Assembly: GCA_900291925.1 (NCBI GenBank)
Contig: UWYS01000001.1
Coordinates: 806,001 to 870,000 of the forward strand
Length of the DNA stretch: 64,000 nt
From: Thecaphora thlaspeos
Lineage: Eukaryota; Basidiomycota; Ustilaginomycetes; Urocystidales; Glomosporiaceae
Reading direction: 5' to 3'
The translations under genes were made by a program, and so were the position numbers. A model generated the notes under the pieces. The model searched no databases, was not told where the DNA came from, and saw nothing but the letters and a program-made list of their open reading frames with translations. How positions within the stretch are numbered: position 1 is the first letter of the stretch; each line of letters opens with the position of its first letter. Below are positions 32,197 to 41,048 of the stretch, one piece after another.

Positions 32197-32845
32197 GCCT
32201 TTGCCGCCAAAGCGCTTGGCTTCACCATCAGCGAGAAGAAGACGCACTGGGACCGCACAAAGCTCGAGGTGCTCGGCATCGAGATCGACTCGGTCGCCCA
32301 AACCGCGTCCATCACCGACACCCGCCGCGACCGCATCCTTGCCGTCTGTCGCCGTCTCCTTGCCCGCGGCCGCGCCACCCTTCACAAGCTCCAGCACGTC
32401 GCCGGCCATTTGCAGTTTGTCACACGCGTCGTCCCGCACGGCCGCGCCTTCCTCCGGCGCCTCTACGATGCCGTCCGCGCGCATCACCGCGCCCCTCTTG
32501 GCCGCCGCCTCAGCCGCCCCGCCAAGGACGAGCTGCAGTGGTGGCTTGACACCGTCTCCAAGTGGGACGGCGTCTCGCTGCTGCAGCCCTCGCCTCTCGT
32601 CGTCGAGCACATCCGGACAGACGCCTCAAAACGAGGCATCGGCGGCTTCTGTGGCCTCGCCCACTCGCCGTCAGCTGTCTACAGCCACGAGCTGCCGCGC
32701 AAGCACCGCGCGCGCAACATCCGCTTCCTCGAGGCCCTTGCCGGCATGGAGTGGGCCTCGCCGCGTCGTCGTGCAGGTCGACAACGAGAACGTGCGCTTT
32801 GGCCTGCTCAAAGGCTCGATCCGCGACCCCTCGACGCAGGTCCTC

Positions 32846-33170
32846 CAGCATGTGGTGCCCGTGCGCAGGACGGGCGCGTCTGGGGTGATCGGCCGCCGCA
32901 CCTGGCTTTTCTCTCGACGCCGCGCAGCCTCTCCCACCTGCCTCTGCTCCTCCATCCTCTCTGTCGTCGTCGCCCGCCAGGGCACCTTTTTCTCGTCTTT
33001 TCCCGCCCTGCCCTCCCTTGTGCTTAGTCGCTCGCTCTGCGCTCGTCCGCCTCGCCGATCTTCCGGCGTGCCGGGAGCCCCTCCCAAGCTCAGCCCCCTC
33101 TGTGGTACCTGCCCGCAACCTATGTTTTTTCCTCCTTTGGTGTGCCTCTGTGCGACGGCCGGTCTCCGGG
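32846..33170 (-). repeat. Short interspersed repeat, copy A (inserted in RNase H)
   Basis: About 325 bases that align, as reverse complement, with copy B over nearly full length. Shared landmarks: GTGATCGGCC, CCCTTGTGCTTAGTCGCTC, GGCGTGCCGGG, AGCTCAG. The bases on each side are in-frame RNase H codons (Gln-Val-Leu then Thr-Ile-Phe-Ser), so this is an insertion. No target duplication or terminal inverted repeat is visible. Confidence 0.8.
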
Positions 33171-33359
33171 ACCATCTTCTCGCTCTGCCTTAAGCGGCGC
33201 ATCAACCTCCAGCCCGTCCGAGTCTCCTCAGAAGACAACGTGCTTGCTGACGCCCTCTCTCGCAGCCGCTTTGCCTTCATCGAGCAACAGTTCCCAGCTG
33301 CATTCGCACACCTTACGTTCAGGCAGCCAGGCCCCCACGCCGTGCGGAGCAACCGCCGG

Positions 33360-34690
33360 CGGCGTTCATCAACGCCGTCAACTGTTGTCGTCGCGCTGCC
33401 GTTCTCCTCTGGAACGACCTCGCACCGGCAACTCGAGCCCGGTCGCCCGCCGTCGTCACCGCCTTCTCTCTGTTTGTTGCCAGGGTCTTCCGCCAGCAGC
33501 GACCTTTCCCTGCCTCCAAGCATATGCTTGTCGACTGGGTTGCCGACCACGAGGAAGGTGGCAAGACGTACAACACGCTCAAGAGGAACATCGGCACACT
33601 CCGGTCCTGACACGTTGACCTTGGCCTGTTCACGGCTGCCTTTGACTCCAGCCAGCTCGAGCGCGTCGTCCGCGGCTTCAAGCGCATCCACGGCGCGCCG
33701 CTACCCAAGGCCAAGTTGCCCATCACCCTCCCGCTCCTCCGTCAGCTCCTCTGAGTCCTGCCAGACGTCTGCGCCTCGCCGCATGACCGGCGGATGTACC
33801 GCGCCGCATTCTGCCTTGCCTTCGCGTGCTTCCTCCGCGCCGGCAAGGTCATCTGGTCGACGTTTGACCCAAGCACGGTGCTCGCGGTCCGCGACGTTGG
33901 TTTCGCCTCAACCGGCACCTTCGCCACCATCCGCCTCCCAGCCAGCAAAACCGACCCTTTCCGCCAAGGCGCGACCCTAGTCGCCCCGCAGATCCGGTCG
34001 AGCACATGCGCTGTCGCGGCCCTACACGTCATCTGCGCCGGCCGCGACGACAACAAACTGCTCTTTGTGCTCTCCGGTGGACGACCCTTTGACCGGGAGG
34101 CGTTCATCGACACGCTGCGCCGCTGCCTCACCGCCTCCCACATCCCGGCTGCGTCGTACGCCGGCCACTCCTTCCGCCGCGGCGCCGCAACGTGAGTAGC
34201 CCACTGCGGCGCCTCCTCCGAGACGATCCGCGCGCTTGGCCGCTGGCGCAGCGACTGCTTTCGGCGGTCCCGGAGAGCGACCGCCGCACACACAGGCATA
34301 GACAGAGAGAGGGACATGGGTTGCGGACAGGCGAAGCGGCCTGAGCTCGAGAGGGCACCCGGCACGCCAGAAGAAACGGCGTGGCGGTTGAGCGCCAAGA
34401 GAGCGACTAAGCACAAGGGAGGGACAGGGTGGGCAAAGCGACAAAGATGCACGCCAGAGGTGGCGACAAAGAAGAGGGAGATGGTAGAAGAGAGCAGGGA
34501 GGAAGGCCAACGGGTGGGGTGAAGGAAGGCCAGGTGCGACGGCCGATCACCCCCAGACGCGCACGCCCTACGCACGTGCAGCATATATTGACCGCCCGCT
34601 CTCAGAGCGCCGCGCCGCTGTAGCCGTCGCACTCTACGGCACCATGACGGGCCCGCTCGTGCTCGAGCAGGGCGCCTGGCGCGACTTTAA
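33360..34690 (+). pseudogene. Tyrosine recombinase of the DIRS-like element
   Basis: The N-terminal part reads FINAVNCCRRAAVLLWNDLA, then FVARVFRQQRPFP, VDWVADHEEGGKTYNTLKRN, and so on. Catalytic landmarks: CFLRAGKVIW (first Arg), the AGHSFRRGAAT box (His-x-x-Arg), ALGRWRSDCF (Trp/His position), and FRR-YIDRPL, which holds the nucleophilic Tyr. Copy B of the short repeat lies exactly between FRR and YID. TGA codons follow NIGTLRS, LLRQLL and RRGAAT. Confidence 0.85.
34268..34583 (+). repeat. Short interspersed repeat, copy B (inserted before the recombinase Tyr codon)
   Basis: 316 bases beginning TCCCGGAGAGCGACCGCC and ending GCACGTGCAGCA. It aligns with the reverse complement of copy A and with copy C. 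Flanking codons (CGG CGG | TAT ATT) show a clean insertion without target duplication. Confidence 0.8.
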
Positions 34691-34709
34691 GGGGGGGGGG
34701 GGGGGGGGG
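34691..34709 (+). repeat. 19-base G homopolymer at the 3' end of the recombinase ORF
   Basis: An uninterrupted run of 19 G, directly after the recombinase codons for Ala-Trp-Arg-Asp-Phe-Lys. Length may be affected by sequencing. Confidence 0.7.
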
Positions 34710-36933
34710 TTTGCTCGCTCCACTCCCGCCTTGCCTCGCAACCGGTCTTCCCTGCGGGCCGCTGCTCGGTCTCGTCTGGCGTCGGCTGGGGGCTCGCGGC
34801 GTCCCCCTGCGGGGCCCGGCAATCCTATGTTTCTTCCCCTCTTGCCTGCTTGTCTCTTCTATCGGCCAGCCTCGTCTCTCGAGTTGGTGCTACATATTTT
34901 GTGCAACGCGACAACGGTACAGTTTAGGGGGTGCACGTACTTCTCTTTCTTGTTCATGCCATACGATGCTTAGGCCAGACCGCGCCTGCGGCTTCCCCAT
35001 GACCGGTCCTGGACGCTACGTATGAACAAAGGTATGTAACGAGCGGCGCCCTCTGAACAGCTGCGACTGCTCACGTCTAGAACGTCCAACGAGCGAAAAC
35101 CAGCGCTGCCCACTATCCATATGTACTTATGTACACTCTCGCTGTTCTGTAGTCGCGCTGAGTCGTGCGGTCCGACGTGCCGTAATGCATCGGTTGGCAA
35201 GCGATGAGGGATAAGTGTCAGGAGGCCCCATTAGCGTGTCAAGGAAGCCTCTCGACAACTCCTGATACGGGGGCTGCGCCACCTCTCTCTGCCTCTTCGG
35301 ATCGGGTCATGTCCATCGTCGTCTTGGCTACTTGTTACTGTACTGTACTGTACTGTACTGTGTAACATTATTACCTGTTCCGGAAGGTATATACTTAGAC
35401 AGGAGATTGCCTTGTTCAGAAGAATATGAAGGGTCGTCGTGGAGAAAAAGTAATGAGGCCTGTCTGGTGGTCCTCTTCACCAGAAGCTCGGCTGTCGCGA
35501 CGCTGTCAGGAGAGCTTACTGTTCTGTGCACCGTTTCACGATCAAGGAAGGGGTCGTTCCAGAGGGACTGTATCCAGTACAGTACAGTCGTGAGTACTCC
35601 TTGCCAGATCTTCGGCTTCGGAGGTGGGAGAGCCGCTTCAAGTGCAACCGATGACCGGCCTCGACGACGTTCTTCTGTGGACGAGCCTTGAAGCACCATT
35701 CTAGGGTACTTACAGTAACGCTACTGTACTTCTCGTTAGCCCGGATGTAAAGTGCCCGAGTGCTTCACGTGTCTGCAGCCAAGTCCTCCGTCCAACTGCG
35801 GTAAGAGACCACCTGCGTGACCCCATCACATACAACTTGTCTCAGCCCCACGACCCTTGCGGTAAGGGTAACAGCACCGTCTCGCTCTACGGCTTAGTAG
35901 CGTGTGTACGGCGTTCTGGCTCGCACAACCTCCCGATCGTCTCCCTGAGAGCCGGTCGTCCCTGCCGAATGTCCGGAAGGTGTCGAGCTCTCATCCTGCA
36001 GTCGACCCTGCGCCACCGAGCAACAAGCCAAGGCGGACGCCAAGGTATAACTCTCGCTTGAGCGGAACCTGCGCCCTTTTATGCTCGCAAAGCGCGTGAA
36101 GGCGTGATGACTTGATGTAAGTATGCAATGCTTCGTCAGAAACACGACGATGACAACGTCTGCTGAAGACCTTCTCAACGTCGCTCTGGGACAGCAGTCG
36201 GCAAGACTTGCGGCTGTCAGCTCGGAGGGGACAGAAATGACGATTAAAAAGTTTAAAAAGCTACTATAACCAGGATTACCGCGCGATCTCCCACCGCAAT
36301 TCTAACTGAGCGATACCTTGCTTAACCTCACAAACAGAACGGGATACGGTACTTTCAAGGTTCTATGGCCCTAGCTGTTAGCTACATTTGTCTAAATTAT
36401 ATATACGACACCAAAAAGAAGTGGTCAAAGCCCTCTGTGCCGAGCCGCAAATGATGCTGCTAGATCGCTTAGGCTATGGTTACGGCGGCCGTCTTCTCTA
36501 GGCCACACAGCGGATAAGACAGTGGCAGCAGTGTGCGGCACTTGCATCGAACGAGACGGTACAGTACTGTACCAGATCTTATCCGGGCGTCCGATAGCAG
36601 GCACTGTGACGGACCTCAGCGATGAAGCCCGACAGACATCCCGGTCATGCGTCGTGCTGAGCAGCCGATACACAGCAACTTCTTGCTGTCGTGGTCATTG
36701 TGAGCAAGTCCAGCGGGTGCTCAGTCGTGATTGACAAGGATCGCGTCATCAGCGCGGTATCGAGTTACCTGGAGTTGCTGGATCCCAAGCCGTCGACGCT
36801 TTTCGAGCGGGTCGGCCACAACTTTGCACAGTACAGGCTTCATGCATGCTATTCCTATGAGGGAGGCAGGTTTCATTCCCTGCGCAAGCTGGAGCACTGC
36901 ACGATGCACCCAGAGAGAAGGCGGCTGCCAGTA
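34710..36933. other. 2.2-kb gene-free stretch after the retroelement
   Basis: No gene recognised. Contains the CTGTA arrays at 35336-35361 and 35573-35585, an AT-rich patch at about 36235-36420 (GATTAAAAAGTTTAAAAAGC and nearby), and the 3' flank of the NDUFAF3-like gene. Part may be old 3' sequence of the DIRS-like element. Confidence 0.5.
35336..35361. repeat. (TACTG)5 pentanucleotide array
   Basis: Five perfect TACTG units. Related CTGTA/TACAG clusters occur at 20703-20722, 29859-29885, 35573-35585, 36557-36571 and 44806-44818, all outside genes. Confidence 0.7.
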
Positions 36934-37777
36934 TCAGTGAAAGTAGTCCTTGTCCTCCGACTGCAGTTGCTGCGGCGAGATCTTTTCGATAGTTGTCCGT
37001 TGCGGCGGGAGCAGGGCCGCTGCGACTTTGCGTCCTTCCTCTGCGAGGAGATTGAAGGTGGAACAAGCGTTGCGCTGTCGTCGAGTGGCCAATTTGCAGG
37101 GATGCGCCGAAATGTTGGTGTCAGTCTTGGCGCAGGGGGCAGAAAAGGTACGGGATGGAGGGCGCGGAGACATACGGTATTTTGCACGTCGAGCTGGATG
37201 CCTAGATCGTTGAGCAGCCTCCGAACGTTTGCGGGAGGTGGCAGAACAGTCTTTCCCGTTCCGAAGAGTAGGATCTCTGCGAGGTTTGGGTCGAGACGTG
37301 GTGGAATGCCTCTGTCATTGGTCAGCGTCTCGGACGCACTGCAGAAGCGCACGAGAAGCGAGGAGGGCGTGTCAACTCACCTGGACGATCATCCACCATG
37401 TTGAGCAGCCTCCAGACCTTTGCGTCGTTCCAACCTTCCCAACCCATACCACCGGGCGTAGCTTTGGAGGTATCGAGGCTGGGTGGGTTCCACATGAAAA
37501 CCTGGTTGTTCAACAAGAAGATGGGTGAGGAGAGGACGAGGCCGTCCTGTAGCGTGAAGCTGGTGTCCGAGGTGGAGTTGATGGAGAGGGATGGCTTGAA
37601 GGCGGAGTCGAGGATGTTGTGGAAGTCATCGTAGACGGTGCGATGCGAGCCGTGGTTGGGCTTGCCACCGGGATCTTGCAAAGGCGCGGCACGCATTGGC
37701 GTGGTGTGCAAGGAGCGGGCGGGCAGGACGGCCGTGCTCAAGGGCCGCGAGAGGACGGGTAGGAGACGATTGATCAT
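36934..37777 (-). CDS. NDUFAF3-like mitochondrial complex I assembly factor (DUF498/Mth938-like fold)
   Basis: 223 residues. Exons 37381-37777, 37176-37309, 36934-37074. The N-terminus (MINRLLPVLSRPLSTAVLPA, then RSLHTTP) is a mitochondrial presequence. The domain follows: SFTLQDGLVLSSPIFLLNNQ, FMWNPPS, WRLLNMVDDRPGIPPRLD, LAEILLFGTGKTVLPPPANV, RRLLNDLGIQLDVQNTRNAC, STFNLLAEEGRKVAAALLPP. NDUFAF3 works with NDUFAF4 in early assembly of the complex I matrix arm. The gene is therefore consistent with an organism that keeps respiratory complex I. It is divergent from Rad7. Confidence 0.9.
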
Positions 37778-38143
37778 GCTTGATGCGCTCGGGTGTGTGA
37801 GTGCGTGGCGGTCACTTGGGTGCGAGGAGAGGGTGGTGAGATGGAGGACGGGAGGGGGCGACAGGTGCGGCCTGCGCCTGCCTGCGCGCGGCTGAGCTGG
37901 TTGAGTGGCTGCGCTTACTGTTTCCAGGTGGATGCCTCCACCTTGTCGAGAGGCCTTTTTCTGCGTCACGTGCCGAGGCGACGTGGGCGTCTGAGGCCGC
38001 CGATCACATGCCGCGCCGTGCCAGACGGGCTTAGTCCGCCAGCGCGGCCTGCTTCCGTCTCCTCTCCGCTCCTCCATCTCCTTTCCTAGCTGGCCCTCTG
38101 CCATCTTTGTAGCGCCCTTTTTGTTTTGGCGCTCCTACTCGGT

Positions 38144-38190
38144 AAGCACGAAGCACGAAGCACGAAGCACGAAGCACGGTGCACGGTGCA
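38144..38190. repeat. (AAGCACG)5 plus two GTGCACG units
   Basis: A 7-base tandem array in the divergent promoter between the NDUFAF3-like gene and Rad7. The long ORF that reads through it into Rad7 is therefore unlikely to start there. Confidence 0.75.
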
Positions 38191-38425
38191 CAAAGCAGAA
38201 GGGTGCGCGGCAGACACGCCCTCGCCCGCCCGTCGACCGAGATTATTCGCCACCCGCTCACCCCATCCCCCACGCCACCTCGCGCCCTCTCCTCCTTCCA
38301 CTCCTTCCGCCCGCCCACCTACCTCTTCCCACGCACTTCCGCCCTCCTTCTTTACGCCCGTCTCCGCTTCCATCCATACCCTCCTTCCCTCTCGCCTCCC
38401 CCGTCCCCCTCGGTCCCCACCCAGC

Positions 38426-40499
38426 ATGTCCGGCGTCCGTGGCCCCACCTCGGCCTTGACCGAGTTCCTGCGAGAGCGAGGTATCACTGCTCGCAACACC
38501 AACCGCTTTAGACGCCGCGATGCAGAACATGCCGAACAGGACGCAGCACAGCAGCAGCAACAGCAGCATGAGGAGCAGGGAAACGCACAGCCTGCACAGC
38601 CCTCGGCTCGACCTCGACCCCCTTCGGTCTCGCCCGCACTTCAAAGGTCAGCCTCAGGCTCAGCCTCGCCCGCCACCACAGTCCGCCGACGAGCTGCCGC
38701 CGGCGCCTCGATGCGCTTCGATGAGGACGAAGAGTCGGATGACTTCGACGACGACGACAAAGTGGGAGACAGCTATGTCCCAGCCGAGGACGAAGAAGCG
38801 GCCGCTGGTCCGAGCTCCTCGTCCAGAAGGGAAAAGCGCGGCGCATCTACCTCGACCCCGGCCAGGGCCACCAGTAGTCTCGCCAAGAAGCCCAAGATGG
38901 GCGACGACGAAGAGGCCGACTACCAGGCTCCCGCGCTCGAAGTCGGCCTGGCCGAGGCGAGCGGCTCGAGAAGCAACTTCAGCTACGCCAGCAGGGCACC
39001 AGTCAGCATCGCCTACTGCGGCACGTGCAAGGCCAAGTTCACCGTCACCCGGTACACAAGGAATGCGCAGGCGGGACCGCTCTGCCATCGCTGCGGACCA
39101 CTCTACAAGGGGGAAACGTCAACGTCCGGGACAGCGGCCGACGACGCTTTCAGGCCACCGGCGCCAAAGAAAAAGAAGCAGGCCCGCCGCAAGAATCAGA
39201 ACATCTTTGACGCCGGCCACAGGACGATGCCATCACTGCAGGGCTTCTGCATTAACATCATCAGCAACTACATCGAGGACTTGGAGGCGCTCGGCAATAT
39301 CGGCAGCAAGAACCTCGACGCCATCAGCAGGAGCATCTCCAAGAACCGCAGCCTCAACCCCAGAACGCTGCAGCTCTTCCTCCTGCCCCACATCACCTCG
39401 CTCTCGCTTTATGACTGCAGCAAGCTCGACAGCGAGTCGCTTCAGACAATCCCAACCTTCGCGCCTAGTCTGAGACACATCAACCTGCAGCTCTGCGGCC
39501 AGCTCGACAACAGCGCCATCGACGTCTGGGCAGCCAAGCTGCCCCACCTCCGCGAGCTCGAGCTTTACGGCTCCTACCTCGTCCGCAAAGAGGCGTGGCA
39601 CCGTTTCTTCCGCATCCTCGGCGAGAGGCTCGTCTCGTTCAAGATCCGAGAGTCGCCCCGCTTCGACCTCGGATGCGCCCAGGAGATGGTTCAGCACTGT
39701 CCCAACATCACCGAGCTCGGCCTTGCACAGATCGGCCCACTCGATGACGCCATGCTCAAGCCGCTCGAGACCTACAAGTCGCTCACCTATCTCGATGTCT
39801 CCGATCCCGGCGTCTCCGCACCCGGCATACCCCCCAAGTCGCTCGAGGATGCCGGGGTGATAACACTGCTGAAGGCCGTAGGTGCCAACCTCACCTTCCT
39901 CGACATTTCCAAGAATGCCGACCTCACCGACAAGACGATACTTGCAGGCATCGCGTCCAGCTGCAAGTGCCTGCAGACGCTCCGCCTGGTCGGACTCGAG
40001 AAGGTCACTTCGGAAGCCATGATCGAACTGTTCAAGAGCATCCCTCGAGATACCGACGAGGAGGGACAGGTGGCCGGTATCAGACGACTCTACCTTGACC
40101 GTATGCTCCAGATCGGCGACGAGGTGCTGCCCGCCCTGATCGAACACAGCGGCGCGGATCTGGTGGAGCTCAGCCTCAACTCGGTCGACAAGCTGACCGG
40201 CGGTGGGCTGCGACTGCTCGCCAAGTCCTGCCCGAGACTCGAGAGGCTCGATCTGGGCTTCTGCCGCAGCGTGGACGATGCGGTACTCGAGGAAATCTGC
40301 GCGGGTTGTAAGAACCTCCAGGTCGTCTACGTGTTTGGCTGCAACCGTGTGGTGAGTTTGCGATAAGAGGCGATGGATGGACAAAGCGTGGACATAGGGC
40401 AAATACTGACCCGCTCCATGCTTTCTCGTCCCCGTGTAGAGCGACTTTGCCAAGTCGGACAGAGTCAGGATCGTTGGAAAGGAGAGGTACGTCTTCTAG
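38426..40499 (+). CDS. rad7: Rad7-type DNA repair protein (LRR, zinc-ribbon)
   Basis: 661 residues. Exons 38426-40351 and 40440-40499. Start at MSGVRGPTSALTEFLRERGI, the conserved Rad7 N-terminus; the frame is open upstream but repetitive. Residues 30-180 are acidic and Gln/Ser-rich. A C2-C2 zinc site lies at CGTC (198-201) and CHRC (220-223). From about residue 255 (LQGFCINIISNYIEDLEALG) leucine-rich repeats run to the end (ITSLSLYDCSKL, LRHINLQLCGQL, LRELELYGSYL, LVELSLNSVDKL, LERLDLGFCRSVDD, LQVVYVFGCNRV). Exon 2 adds SDFAKSDRVRIVGKERYVF. Rad7 with Rad16 scans non-transcribed chromatin in global-genome nucleotide excision repair. Confidence 0.93.
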
Positions 40500-41048
40500 G
40501 GCGAGACCCGACCGACGGCGTCGCCGAGGACCGCACGCGAAAGTCTTGCAATAGCTCCGTTGCAGCACGGAGCCGCCCCAATTATTGTCGCACCTCCCTT
40601 GCCGTCCACAATGAGACATCGGCACGAGACTGCTGCGGCAGATACGACTCGCTGCGTCGCCCTGCATCGCGAAATACCTCTTTTTTTTCGAACTCCATTT
40701 TGTGACTGCGCCACCAATTACCTCGACGCTGTGCGAGGCGGCTGTAAGCCTGTCCTCCGAGCCGGGGCGGAAGGCGGCGGAGAGAAGACTAACTTCCTTT
40801 CCTTTAGTCCTTTCCGGCCCTTTCATCGCTGTGGGTGTGCCCCTTCGGTGTGCTCGCCTCTCGGTCTCGGCATCGATGCCCTCTTTCTCTCCCTCTCCTT
40901 CGCCCTCTCCCTCTCCCTCGCCCTCTCTCTCTCTCCCTCTCCCACTCCCACTCCCTCTCCCACGAGCACTTCCCACTGCCCACCTCTGACCTCACGACAA
41001 CCATCACCACCACATTCTCCCTTCCCCGCTTCGTAAGCCTCATCCACG
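40500..41048. other. Intergenic, with 100-base pyrimidine tract (40863-40975)
   Basis: Spacer after Rad7. CCCTCTCC-type near-repeats form a long CT-rich strand typical of fungal promoters; it precedes the ATG used by the degenerate gene. No gene recognised. Confidence 0.5.

Larger units (their letters stand above)
31131..33290 (+). pseudogene. Reverse transcriptase-RNase H part of the DIRS-like element
   Basis: RT pieces: ARLWKADLQDAFRHIIV with the catalytic Asp motif A, ALAFGGKSSLWLFNLFAKFL (motif B), LSHYLDDFFG (the YxDD box, motif C), then, after the solo LTR, FAAKALGFTISEKKTHWD and LEVLGIEIDS. RNase H pieces: EHIRTDASKRGIGGFCG, NIRFLEALAGMEW, VVVQVDNENVRFGLL and, beyond a short-repeat insertion, SEDNVLADALSR, giving the Asp-Glu-Asp-Asp order. 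The frame moves by one base between EWAS and VVVQVDN. Confidence 0.85.
31083..34690 (+). mobile_element. DIRS-like tyrosine-recombinase retroelement, degenerate and nested
   Basis: Order reverse transcriptase, RNase H, tyrosine recombinase, without an integrase, is the DIRS layout. The reading frame is broken by a solo LTR, two short-repeat insertions, at least three TGA codons (near 33608, 33752 and 34192) and one frameshift near 32757. The 5' part before the RT, including any gag-like ORF and terminal repeats, is not recognisable. The 3' end is followed by a 19-base G run. It is certainly non-functional. I cannot tell a DIRS from a related subgroup by these fragments alone. Confidence 0.8.

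Noticed and set aside
33602..34196. Programmed readthrough of TGA codons in the recombinase
   Set aside because: Three TGA codons, a frameshift and several insertions in the same element make ordinary decay the simpler reading.
35328..35699. Two opposite ORFs of about 120 residues
   Set aside because: Overlapping mirror ORFs bounded by CTGTA arrays, with no motif and no splice or promoter support.
38126..38425. 100-residue N-terminal extension of Rad7
   Set aside because: It starts in a 7-base tandem array and has a Pro/Ser low-complexity composition; the Met at 38426 matches the conserved N-terminus.
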